Shown here: one piece after another, positions 7,416 through 14,178 of the stretch
Layout: each line of letters starts with the position of its first letter
How positions within the stretch are numbered: the stretch's first letter is position 1
NCBI GenBank assembly: GCA_021151665.1
Contig: JAGKWW010000053.1
Coordinates: 1-16,463 of the forward strand
Origin: Flavobacteriaceae bacterium
Lineage (GTDB): Bacteria; Bacteroidota; Bacteroidia; Flavobacteriales; Flavobacteriaceae
Direction of reading: 5' to 3'
Length of the DNA: 16,463 nt
Made by a program: the position numbers and the translations under genes
The notes under the pieces: model-generated
The model's input: the letters and a program-made list of their open reading frames with translations, nothing else
Told to the model about the DNA's origin: nothing
Database searches by the model: none

Positions 7416-9293
7416 ATGGAGAACAGCTTTTTCTTTCAGGCAATTATCTACCTGGGGTCGGCCATAGTGTGCGTTCCTGTGTTTAAGAAGCTTGGACTAA
7501 GTTCTATACTTGGATACCTTTTTGCCGGTATACTTATCGGTCCCTTCGTGCTTGGGCTTATCGGGCAGGAAGGCCAGGATATCATGCATTTTGCCGAATT
7601 TGGCGTGGTCATGATGCTGTTCCTCATCGGCCTTGAAATAGAGCCTTATAAATTCTGGAAGATGAGGAGGTTTATAGTCGGTATGGGGTCTTTGCAGGTT
7701 CTTGGCACGTCAATTATCCTTTTTATAGCCATATCTGTTGTTTTGCGTTGGAGCTGGCAGTCAACACTAACTATTGCCCTGGCGCTAACACTGTCTTCTA
7801 CCGCGATTGTGTTGCAGACGTTAAAAGAAAAAGGCCTTTCTAACACATCAATGGGCCGGTCGGCGTTTGCAGTGCTCCTTTTTCAGGATATAGCGGTTAT
7901 CCCGATACTTGCCATCTTACCTCTTTTGGCAGTTGGAGCTGTACACAACGATAACCTCTCTCAATCGGTGATATCCGACCTGCCCGCGTGGCTTCAAACC
8001 CTGATAGTATTGGGCACAATTGCCTTCGTGTATTTGGGCGGGCGGTTTATAATCATCCCGCTACTTTATATCATTGCCCGTACGAGGCTTCAGGAGTTGT
8101 TTACCGCTTCTGCACTGCTGTTGGTTATGGGCGTATCGTACATTATGCAAATGGTAGGTATCAGTCCTGCACTGGGCGCATTTCTGGCAGGCGTAGTACT
8201 TGCTAACAGCGAGTTCCGGCATGAGCTGCAGGGTGACCTCGAACCCTTCAAAGGCTTATTGCTTGGACTCTTCTTTATCGGCGTAGGAGCCTCTATAAAC
8301 TTTAGCCTCATCATGGCCGATCCCTGGTTTGTAGTCGCCTTCTGCACGATTTTCAATGTAATAAAATTCTTTGTGCTTTTGGCCGTAGGGCGTATCTATA
8401 AAAAGAGCGCCGACCAAAACCTGCTATTTGCTTTCGCACTGAGCCAGGGTGGGGAATTTGGGTTTGTGATACTTGGATTTGCCACACAGCTTAACCTGAT
8501 CCCTACCATGATGGCCAACCAGATGATGGCCATTATAGCGCTGAGTATGATCGGAACGCCGTTTCTGTTGCTTATCAATGAAAAGTGGATCGATCCGTAT
8601 TTCGGTATAAAAGAAAAAGACGATAAAACAAACTACGATAATATCGACGAAAAGAATAAAGTCATCATTGCCGGTTTTGGGAATTTCGGAAGTACCATCG
8701 GGCGCCTGCTGCGCGCTAACGGTATTCCTGCTACAATCCTCGATATGGATTCTGACCGTGTTGACTCGCTTCGGAAAATGGGTTGGAAAGTGTATTACGG
8801 CGATGCAACCCGTCTCGAGCTGCTGCGCTCTGCGGGCTGCGAAGAGGCAACACTTTTTATAGCCGCTATTGATAATCCACAGGTAAACGTCAGCGTAATC
8901 GAAATGATCAAGAAGCACTATCCCAACCTGAAAATTATGGCGCGCGCGCGTAACCGCAATGATGCATTTGAAATGGTGGACCTCGAGGTGAAAGACTTTT
9001 ACAGGGAGAATCTGTACAGTGCGGTTCACTTGGCGGTTGATGCACTGGTAGCATTAGGCCATAGGAGGTACAGCGCCTACAGGCAGGGACAGCGGTTCAT
9101 TAAATATGACGAGAAGGCAATACTGAGGCTTGCCAAAAAAAGGCATGATAAAAAAGCATTTATGGTCACAGCCATGGAAGAAATTGAAATGCAGGAGCAG
9201 CTTATAAAAAGCGACCTCTATGCGCAGCTGGGCGCCAATGACCATGCCTGGGAAAGTGACGACCTGAAAGCCGAACAGAACAATGGGGACTAA
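7416..9293 (+). CDS. kefC: KefC-like CPA2 monovalent cation/H+ antiporter with RCK/KTN domain
   Basis: Inner-membrane K+ efflux/proton exchange protein of the CPA2 family; in E. coli, KefC opens on glutathione-electrophile adducts and acidifies the cytoplasm for protection. It has 625 residues, near the E. coli length of about 620. Residues 1-390 contain about a dozen hydrophobic helices, including the transport-core motif LLFQDIAVIP with D158 and the loop HELQGDLEPFKG at 269-280. Residues about 414-540 form the nucleotide-binding KTN (TrkA-N) domain with GFGNFG 420-425 and acidic D443 at the end of the second strand. The tail 541-625 is polar and helical. The loop matches the E. coli regulatory loop, but Gln stands where I recall a Glu. 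It follows kefF by 2 bases. The gating ligand is uncertain because many Bacteroidota lack glutathione. Confidence 0.92.
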   Translation: MENSFFFQAIIYLGSAIVCVPVFKKLGLSSILGYLFAGILIGPFVLGLIGQEGQDIMHFAEFGVVMMLFLIGLEIEPYKFWKMRRFIVGMGSLQVLGTSIILFIAISVVLRWSWQSTLTIALALTLSSTAIVLQTLKEKGLSNTSMGRSAFAVLLFQDIAVIPILAILPLLAVGAVHNDNLSQSVISDLPAWLQTLIVLGTIAFVYLGGRFIIIPLLYIIARTRLQELFTASALLLVMGVSYIMQMVGISPALGAFLAGVVLANSEFRHELQGDLEPFKGLLLGLFFIGVGASINFSLIMADPWFVVAFCTIFNVIKFFVLLAVGRIYKKSADQNLLFAFALSQGGEFGFVILGFATQLNLIPTMMANQMMAIIALSMIGTPFLLLINEKWIDPYFGIKEKDDKTNYDNIDEKNKVIIAGFGNFGSTIGRLLRANGIPATILDMDSDRVDSLRKMGWKVYYGDATRLELLRSAGCEEATLFIAAIDNPQVNVSVIEMIKKHYPNLKIMARARNRNDAFEMVDLEVKDFYRENLYSAVHLAVDALVALGHRRYSAYRQGQRFIKYDEKAILRLAKKRHDKKAFMVTAMEEIEMQEQLIKSDLYAQLGANDHAWESDDLKAEQNNGD

Positions 9294-9356
9294 CGTATTT
9301 CATAAATTTTAGCCAAAGCATATGACTGCAACTCCATCTTTCCCTATTTTCAGGAT

Positions 9357-10112
9357 ATGAAAACAGGTTTTGTAACTACAAAAGGGACCATCGCGGAAAT
9401 GCACCTTGATGCACCGCAATTACAGCATGACAAAAATATCTGGATATACCTTCCGCAGGGATATCATACGTCAGGAAACCAATATCCTGTGCTGTACATG
9501 CACGACGGGCAAAATGTTTTTGACCACGCTGAATCGCCCAAACGGGAATGGCACGTGGCCGAAAAACTTGATAGTATCGGTGCCCAGGTAATTGTTGTCG
9601 GGATAGAGCATGGCGGCAGCACACACCGTATCGATGAGATGACGCCGTTTAAGAATGAGAAATATGGCGGTGGCCACGCCGATGATTATCTCGACTTTAT
9701 GATAAATATTCTTAAGCCCCATATCGACAATGAATTCCGAACACTCGCAAATCGTGAAAGTACCTTCATCATGGGCGCAAGCGTTGGCGGGCTGATCAGT
9801 TTTTATGCGCTTTTAAAATTTCCTGAAGTGTTTGGTAAAGCCGCAGTGTTTTCACCATCGTTTTGGTTTAGTGAGGAGATTTTCTCTTTAATTGAAGAAG
9901 TACAAAGTATCGATGCGGACATCTATTTTATGGCAGGCGATCATGAAAGCCAGGCAATGGTTCCGGATATTGAGCGGATGGAAAAGCTGGTAAATGATCG
10001 CCTGGTAAAAGGACGCAACATCCATACTAAGATCGTTCACGGTGGTCATCACAATGAAAAGCTTTGGCGTAAAGAGTTTATAGCAGCTTATGAGTGGCTA
10101 ACCTCCGGGTAA
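9357..10112 (+). CDS. Cytoplasmic esterase-D-like alpha/beta hydrolase
   Basis: Putative serine esterase of the enterochelin-esterase/EstD-like group (COG2819/COG2382 type). It has 251 residues and no signal peptide, so it is predicted cytoplasmic. Features are LPQGYH near 32-37, YMHDGQNVFD 47-56, the nucleophile elbow GASVGG with S142, AVFSPSFW 163-170, and GGHHNE with candidate catalytic H232. The acid is probably D195 (AGD) or D204 (VPDIE). It is clearly a paralogue of the protein at 11219-12037, which shares VFGKA, AVFSP/GVFSP, MVPDIERM and HNExLW and is about half identical by eye. The start at 9357 overlaps the stop of a 12-codon upstream frame as ATGA. The substrate is unknown; such enzymes act on siderophore esters, carbohydrate acetyl or feruloyl esters, or S-formylglutathione. 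Confidence 0.85.
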   Translation: MKTGFVTTKGTIAEMHLDAPQLQHDKNIWIYLPQGYHTSGNQYPVLYMHDGQNVFDHAESPKREWHVAEKLDSIGAQVIVVGIEHGGSTHRIDEMTPFKNEKYGGGHADDYLDFMINILKPHIDNEFRTLANRESTFIMGASVGGLISFYALLKFPEVFGKAAVFSPSFWFSEEIFSLIEEVQSIDADIYFMAGDHESQAMVPDIERMEKLVNDRLVKGRNIHTKIVHGGHHNEKLWRKEFIAAYEWLTSG

Positions 10113-10117
10113 ATTGT

Positions 10118-10125
10118 TATATTTG
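10118..10125 (+). promoter_or_regulatory. -7 promoter element (TATATTTG)
   Basis: Exact TAnnTTTG match, 14 bases before the ATG of the membrane protein gene at 10140, just after the stop of the preceding esterase gene. The predicted leader is only a few bases long. No clear -33 element is seen. Confidence 0.5.
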
Positions 10126-10139
10126 GGATTTTCCGGTAT

Positions 10140-10781
10140 ATGAATTTTCCCTACATCCTTCTGCTTGTTACTTTCTTAGGTTACCCAATAGCCGGATACT
10201 TCCTCCCAAGGGAAGCCATTGTGCGACACAAGCGCCTGCTTTTTGGCTTATTCCTGTTTTTTGCAGCTTATGACTCATTTCGTGTTGCAGGATTTTCCTT
10301 CGCAGGGGATTATGCAGACTACATCGTTTTGTCTCTCGAATATATGTTGTTCTGTATGATGGTGTGGTGGCTCCTGAAAAGTGGCAAGACCGGAATGAAA
10401 GTTGCCGGCATCATCGGTGCGCTTGTCATTGTCCCCGTATTTTTGGCGGGCCTGATAGGAATTGTATTCTTTATTCCGCTTACGCAGGATATGGTAACGG
10501 ACAGGGTTTATAATTATAAAGGAGGCGACGGACACAATTATGAAACGCGAAGGTTTTCGTTTGGTTTTGCAACCCTTGACAACACAAGGTATACTTTTGA
10601 TACCTACCGAAAATTTAGCTTTCTGCCCATTGAAAAACATATAGACACCTCAACTTTCTTCGATAACAAAACCAATCTCGACTTCTATGACAAAGCGTTT
10701 AATATTGCGCTAACCAGCCAGGGCAAAACGAAAAAAATAATTTTTTCGTCATCAAAAACTAAAGTTTCGAAAGCGATCTAA
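10140..10781 (+). CDS. Unknown four-helix membrane protein
   Basis: I do not recognise this family. The 213-residue product has four hydrophobic segments at about 4-21, 31-45, 60-79 and 86-113, followed by a polar, probably soluble domain from about 117 to 213. That domain is rich in Phe, Tyr, Asp and Lys (for example FGFATLDNTRYTFDTYRKF) and ends in a basic tail (SSSKTKVSKAI). The first and second helices are joined by a basic loop (REAIVRHKR), suggesting a cytoplasmic loop. A perfect -7 element lies 14 bases before the ATG. Its stop overlaps the stop of the convergent TerB-like gene by 4 bases. It lies between two paralogous esterase genes. Location in the inner membrane is supported; function is open. 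Confidence 0.75.
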   Translation: MNFPYILLLVTFLGYPIAGYFLPREAIVRHKRLLFGLFLFFAAYDSFRVAGFSFAGDYADYIVLSLEYMLFCMMVWWLLKSGKTGMKVAGIIGALVIVPVFLAGLIGIVFFIPLTQDMVTDRVYNYKGGDGHNYETRRFSFGFATLDNTRYTFDTYRKFSFLPIEKHIDTSTFFDNKTNLDFYDKAFNIALTSQGKTKKIIFSSSKTKVSKAI

Positions 10782-11179
10782 TTATGTTGCGCCCTGAATA
10801 ATGCGAGCAGTAGGTCCGGATCAATAAGCCCCGAGGGCGAACGCTGCATTTCGTTTAGCACACTGCGCATTGCAAAAGGGCTCAACCCCATGTTGATTCC
10901 CATCTGCCGGATAGCGATCTGCTCCCGTTCATCCAGCACCCCGTCGGCGTGCATTAGCAGCGCCAGGCGGTAAAAATGGAGAATACGCTGGTGCTCATCC
11001 TTTATAACGACATGTTCTATATTTTCTTCAAACAGCCTTTCAAAATCGGTTTGCGGCACGCACAACTGCGATGCAATGATAGAGAGGAACTGATACTCCC
11101 GGTCATGTATACTACCGTCTATCTTTGCAAATGCGATCATTTCAGACAGTAGGCTTAATTTTTCCTCGTAAGTAGTCAT
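10778..11179 (-). CDS. TerB-like (tellurite-resistance/DjlA-type) helical domain protein
   Basis: Small all-helical cytoplasmic protein of the TerB-like superfamily, 133 residues. Two pseudo-repeats of the acidic signature are visible: KIDGSIHDREYQFL at 19-32 and HADGVLDEREQIAIR at 77-91, with D21, D79 and nearby Glu placed as in the family's metal-binding surface. TerB-like domains occur in TerB, DjlA and many stand-alone proteins. No other ter genes lie nearby, so a role in tellurite resistance is not supported. It begins 39 bases from the divergent exported esterase and ends overlapping the convergent membrane protein gene by 4 bases (cta/taa). Function unknown; membership is supported by pattern only. 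Confidence 0.78.
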   Translation of the reverse strand: MTTYEEKLSLLSEMIAFAKIDGSIHDREYQFLSIIASQLCVPQTDFERLFEENIEHVVIKDEHQRILHFYRLALLMHADGVLDEREQIAIRQMGINMGLSPFAMRSVLNEMQRSPSGLIDPDLLLALFRAQHN

Positions 11180-11188
11180 AAGAAATGG

Positions 11189-11196
11189 TATTTTAG
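11189..11196 (+). promoter_or_regulatory. Possible -7 element (TATTTTAG), one mismatch
   Basis: TATTTTAG differs from TAnnTTTG at one base and lies 22 bases before the exported esterase ATG in the 39-base divergent gap. No -33 element is evident. Confidence 0.3.
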
Positions 11197-11218
11197 CATC
11201 ACTAAGTTACCCCGCCAA

Positions 11219-12037
11219 ATGTTAAAACAAAAGCCAATTAATATCATTTCCCTTATTTTCCTGATACTTATGTTTCCTTTTTTAACAATTAGGGCGCAGG
11301 AAAGCACTGCTTCTTCAAACGTATCGATCGTCAGTATCTTTTCGCCACAGCTCAATACACATCCAACAATAAGGGTATACCTGCCACAGGGTTACTTGAC
11401 GAATGAAAGCAGATATGCGGTAATCTACATGCATGATGCACAAAACCTTTTTGACAAGAACACATCCTTCAGTGGCGAATGGAAAGTTGATGAAGCCTTG
11501 GACAGCCTGCGCGCAAACACTATCATTGTTGGAATAGACCATGGTGGAGAAAAGCGGCTGGAACAACTAACGCCCTACCCAAACCCGAAACACGGCGGCG
11601 GAAATGCTCAGGCCTATATGGATTTTATAGTAAACACACTTAAGCCGCATATCGACAGCCTGTACCCAACAAAGCCCGATGTTAATAGCACAGCAATTAT
11701 GGGAAGTTCCCTGGGAGGGTTGGTATCGCTATATGCTGTTATAAAATATCCAACTGTTTTTGGAAAAGCAGGTGTCTTTTCGCCGGCGCTATGGTACACA
11801 AACGATATCTTTAAAATGGTAGAATCGGCCGAAAATATAAGTTCAAAAATTTATATGATGGCAGGCGACAGCGAAGATGATGATATGGTTCCCGACATCG
11901 AACGCATGAAGGGCTTACTGCTGAAAAGAATGCCTGCTAAAAATCTCTTTGTAAAAATTGTGCCAGGAGGCAAGCATAACGAAGCGCTATGGGCTAACGA
12001 ATTTCCGGGGGCATATTTATGGCTTATGAAAAAGTGA
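11219..12037 (+). CDS. Exported esterase-D-like alpha/beta hydrolase (paralogue of the 9357 gene)
   Basis: Predicted secreted or periplasmic serine esterase of 272 residues. Residues 1-26 are a signal peptide with a hydrophobic core (IISLIFLILMFPFLTI), likely cut after A26. The mature part follows the same plan as the 9357 protein: VYLPQGYL 53-60, YMHDAQNLFD 70-79, nucleophile GSSLGG with S164, GVFSPALW 185-192, MAGDSEDDDMVPDIERM 214-230 and GGKHNE with candidate catalytic H253. Conserved positions include those in the active-site elbow, so both copies look active. The ATG at 11219 is the only start that gives a clean signal peptide. It is divergent from the TerB-like gene. Polysaccharide or siderophore ester cleavage is possible but not shown. 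Confidence 0.86.
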   Translation: MLKQKPINIISLIFLILMFPFLTIRAQESTASSNVSIVSIFSPQLNTHPTIRVYLPQGYLTNESRYAVIYMHDAQNLFDKNTSFSGEWKVDEALDSLRANTIIVGIDHGGEKRLEQLTPYPNPKHGGGNAQAYMDFIVNTLKPHIDSLYPTKPDVNSTAIMGSSLGGLVSLYAVIKYPTVFGKAGVFSPALWYTNDIFKMVESAENISSKIYMMAGDSEDDDMVPDIERMKGLLLKRMPAKNLFVKIVPGGKHNEALWANEFPGAYLWLMKK

Positions 12038-12051
12038 GCGTTATAATAGAC

Positions 12052-12059
12052 TACCTTTG
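12052..12059 (+). promoter_or_regulatory. -7 promoter element (TACCTTTG)
   Basis: Exact TAnnTTTG match ending 15 bases before the ATG at 12075 and 15 bases after the previous stop. It helps choose ATG 12075 over the in-frame TTG at 12057, which lies inside the element. Confidence 0.55.
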
Positions 12060-12074
12060 CAAAAATCAAAGATT

Positions 12075-12488
12075 ATGAATAACAACGACATATTTAAAAA
12101 ACTAAGGGTGGCGCTGCAATTGCGTGATGACCAGATTGTAGAAATTCTTGAGCTGGTAGATTTCCGGATATCTAAAGCCGAACTGGGCGCGTTCTTCCGC
12201 AATGCCGACCATCCGAATTATATGGAATGCGGCGACCAGGTATTGCGTAACTTTCTTAATGGCCTGATATTACACCTTCGGGGAACCAAAGAAAATCCGA
12301 AAGACCCAAAGGCAATGCTGGAGGATAACAGGGCAGCAATAAAGAAACAGCCTGCAAAGGGCGACGCATCCGTTCCTAAAAGTAAACCGTCGGTAAAAAA
12401 ACCTGCCAAATCTAATGCTCCTAAAAAAGCGGCTCCAATAGTAGAAAAAGTAAAATTCAATAACGGCAAGAATAAGAAAGCAAATTAA
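12075..12488 (+). CDS. DUF1456 (YehS-like) protein with lysine-rich tail
   Basis: The 137-residue product has one DUF1456 domain at about 3-70 (NNDIFKKLRVALQL, ISKAELGAFFRNADHPNY, GDQVLRNFLNGLI). E. coli YehS has two such repeats in about 156 residues; this protein resembles the second repeat only. In place of the other repeat is a tail, 88-137, dominated by Lys, Ala and Pro (KKPAKSNAPKKAAP), probably disordered and nucleic-acid binding by charge. The molecular role of DUF1456 is not established. The ATG at 12075 is preferred over an upstream in-frame TTG, because that TTG falls within a perfect -7 element. The interrupted DUF4269 gene begins 10 bases downstream, so the two may form a transcription unit. 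Confidence 0.85.
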   Translation: MNNNDIFKKLRVALQLRDDQIVEILELVDFRISKAELGAFFRNADHPNYMECGDQVLRNFLNGLILHLRGTKENPKDPKAMLEDNRAAIKKQPAKGDASVPKSKPSVKKPAKSNAPKKAAPIVEKVKFNNGKNKKAN

Positions 12489-12498
12489 AACTGCTTTT

Positions 12499-13023
12499 AT
12501 GGATTGGTTCGACACCATAGCTTATCTTGAAACCGGACCTTCGGTTCAGCAACAGGCCTATCGACTCCTTACTTCATACAGGGTCATGGATATGTTGCAG
12601 CAATACAATCCTATACTGGCTGGGACTATCCCTATAAATATTGACATTGAAGGGAGCGATCTCGACATCCTCTGTTGCTGCGATGATACGGAAAGTTTTG
12701 TCACAGAAATTGTCAGTGCTTTTTCGCATTATCCCGGCTTCACCATCAGCCGTAAAAATATAGATGACAATCCAACAGTCATTGCAAACTTTTTATAAGA
12801 AAATTTTGAGGTAGAAATATTTGGGCAACCAGTTCCGGTGAAAAAACAGAACGGATATCGGCATATGATTGCCGAATACAGCATATTACTTCGAAAGGGC
12901 GAAGATTTCCGGCAAGAAATAATTCGGCTTAAGCAGTCAGGATTAAAGACCGAGCCTGCTTTTGCAAAACTACTTTCCCTCGAAGGAGATCCTTATAAAA
13001 CGCTTCTTGACTATTGGTGTTAA
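12499..13023 (+). pseudogene. DUF4269 nucleotidyltransferase-like gene interrupted by one in-frame stop
   Basis: The frame from ATG 12499 to TAA 13021-13023 is continuous except for one TAA at 12796-12798 (codon 100). The first part carries AGTIPINIDIEGSDLDILC, with GSDLD at 52-56, the GxDxD-type motif of the nucleotidyltransferase superfamily. The part after the stop continues in the same frame with the family's typical features: EIFGQPVPV, NGYRHMI, LKTEPAFAKLL and LEGDPY. Together they give about 174 codons, a normal DUF4269 length. Either this is a recent nonsense mutation, or the assembly has a base error at the stop. The codon before and after fits a conserved aromatic or basic position. 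I see no alternative start that would give a sensible C-terminal product; GTG 12838 would begin mid-domain. The family's role is not established. Confidence 0.8.
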
Positions 13024-13078
13024 ATATTTCAGGATTGATAATTTAATGGCTATCTTGAAAATTTAAAAAAATATTGGC

Positions 13079-13897
13079 TTGAAAAATATTCTCATTTTAT
13101 TCCTCCTTTCCTGGTCAGCCTCGTTGTTTGCCCAAACAGGCGAATATGTCTCTAATGCAGGAATCCGCTATTATCCTGAATCGAATTACAAAAATGATGC
13201 ATATGCGGCGGAACGCTGTGTGCTTGACATTTATTATCCTAAAGGTGTAAAAGACTTTGCTAATATCGTATGGCTTCATGGTGGCGGCCTTACGGGCGGC
13301 AATAAATTTATTCCTGAAGAATTAAAGGGTAAAGGTGTTGCTGTAGTGGCTGTTGGTTACCGGCTGAGTCCGAAAGTAAAGGGTGTGGAATGTATAGAAG
13401 ACGGTACAGCTGCCATTGCGTGGGTGCTCAATCATATCAGGGAATATGGCGGAAATCCGTCTAAAGTGTTTGTGTCAGGCCATTCTGCGGGCGGCTACAT
13501 TGCGTTAATGCTTGGACTCGACAAACAATACCTTGCTAAACATGGCTTAGATGCCAACGCAATCGCTGGCTTAATCCCGCTGAGCCCGCAATGCATTACA
13601 CATTTTACGATAAGGAAAGAACGCGGCATACCCGAAAAACAACCTGTCGTAGACGAGTTTGCGCCCTTATACCATCTGCGTGCCGATGCCCCGCCGCTCT
13701 TACTGATCACGGGTGACCGCGAACTTGAATTATTAGGGCGTTATGAGGAGAATGCCTATATGGCACGCATGATGAAACTTGCCGGACACAAAGAAACCCG
13801 TTTGATTGAACTGGGCGGGTATGACCACATCATGGATAAACCCGCATATCCATTGGTCATAAAAGAAATTGAGCGCGTACTTGCATTAAAAAAATAG
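13079..13897 (+). CDS. Exported alpha/beta hydrolase, BD-FAE/HSL-like carboxylesterase
   Basis: Predicted secreted serine esterase with 272 residues. It starts at a TTG (13079): the upstream in-frame ATG at 13046 is closed by TAA at 13064, and TTG gives a full signal peptide MKNILILFLLSWSASLFA cut before Q19. The oxyanion motif HGGG is at 67-70, the nucleophile elbow GHSAGG has S136, and the likely acid and base are D213 (TGDRE) and H250 (GGYDHI). This order and the HGGG motif match the BD-FAE/esterase-lipase group of Bacteroidota, which act on acetyl, feruloyl or small lipid esters. It ends 10 bases before the convergent 68-residue membrane protein gene. The exact substrate is unknown. Confidence 0.87.
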   Translation: MKNILILFLLSWSASLFAQTGEYVSNAGIRYYPESNYKNDAYAAERCVLDIYYPKGVKDFANIVWLHGGGLTGGNKFIPEELKGKGVAVVAVGYRLSPKVKGVECIEDGTAAIAWVLNHIREYGGNPSKVFVSGHSAGGYIALMLGLDKQYLAKHGLDANAIAGLIPLSPQCITHFTIRKERGIPEKQPVVDEFAPLYHLRADAPPLLLITGDRELELLGRYEENAYMARMMKLAGHKETRLIELGGYDHIMDKPAYPLVIKEIERVLALKK

Positions 13898-13907
13898 AGA
13901 ATTATAG

Positions 13908-14114
13908 TTACTTCGTGAGGAGCACTATGAGTAACAATAACGAAAACAGAAAGTATCCCATAGCTATGGTGCGGTACAGCCGGTACAGCCTATATTTTGC
14001 GGTTGATCCTGCGTTGAGTTTTTTCAGCAGCGATTTCGCGTGAAAGTAACCTGCTGCACCCAATATTATTGTAATACTGAGGATTGTAAGGAGTGGTATT
14101 GATCTTTCGTCCAT
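13908..14114 (-). CDS. Small two-helix membrane protein, unknown
   Basis: 68-residue protein with two hydrophobic helices at about 7-23 and 48-66, joined by a basic loop (KSLLKKLNAGSTAKYRLYRLYR), suggesting both ends face the periplasm. I do not recognise a family. Coding support comes from the clean two-helix pattern, the ATG start, and a perfect -7 element only 4 bases upstream. The gene lies directly after the sucC terminator on the same strand and ends 10 bases from the convergent esterase gene. The function cannot be inferred. Confidence 0.6.
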   Translation of the reverse strand: MDERSIPLLTILSITIILGAAGYFHAKSLLKKLNAGSTAKYRLYRLYRTIAMGYFLFSLLLLIVLLTK

Positions 14115-14118
14115 TACA

Positions 14119-14126
14119 CAAAAATA
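14119..14126 (-). promoter_or_regulatory. -7 element (TATTTTTG) overlapping the terminator U-tract
   Basis: On the minus strand this reads TATTTTTG, an exact TAnnTTTG match. It begins in the T-tract of the sucC terminator and ends 4 bases before the ATG at 14114. Transcription from it would start at or very near the ATG, giving a leaderless or nearly leaderless mRNA. The A/T-rich tract could also match by chance. Confidence 0.4.
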
Positions 14127-14127
14127 A

Positions 14128-14154
14128 AAAATCCTCCGTAAACCGGAGGATTTT
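14128..14154 (-). terminator. Intrinsic terminator of sucC (bidirectional)
   Basis: The arms ATCCTCCG (14131-14138) and CGGAGGAT (14144-14151) are perfect complements around a 5-base loop, extended by A-T pairs on both sides to an 11-bp stem. On the minus strand a long T-run follows, giving a strong terminator 25 bases after the sucC stop. On the plus strand TTTT also follows the stem, though no plus-strand gene reads directly into it. Confidence 0.88.
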
Positions 14155-14178
14155 AAGTATTGGGATATTGTACTTTAA

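Noticed and set aside
8424..9029. Minus-strand frame of 201 codons inside kefC
   Set aside because: Antisense to the conserved KTN domain; no motif and no promoter.
9322..9360. Twelve-codon upstream frame overlapping the esterase ATG as ATGA
   Set aside because: It could couple translation, but the peptide (MTATPSFPIFRI) has no regulatory pattern such as repeated codons, and no hairpin is seen. Chance is likely.
10778..11179. Tellurite resistance locus
   Set aside because: Only a stand-alone TerB-like domain is present; no terA, terC, terD, terE or terZ neighbours.
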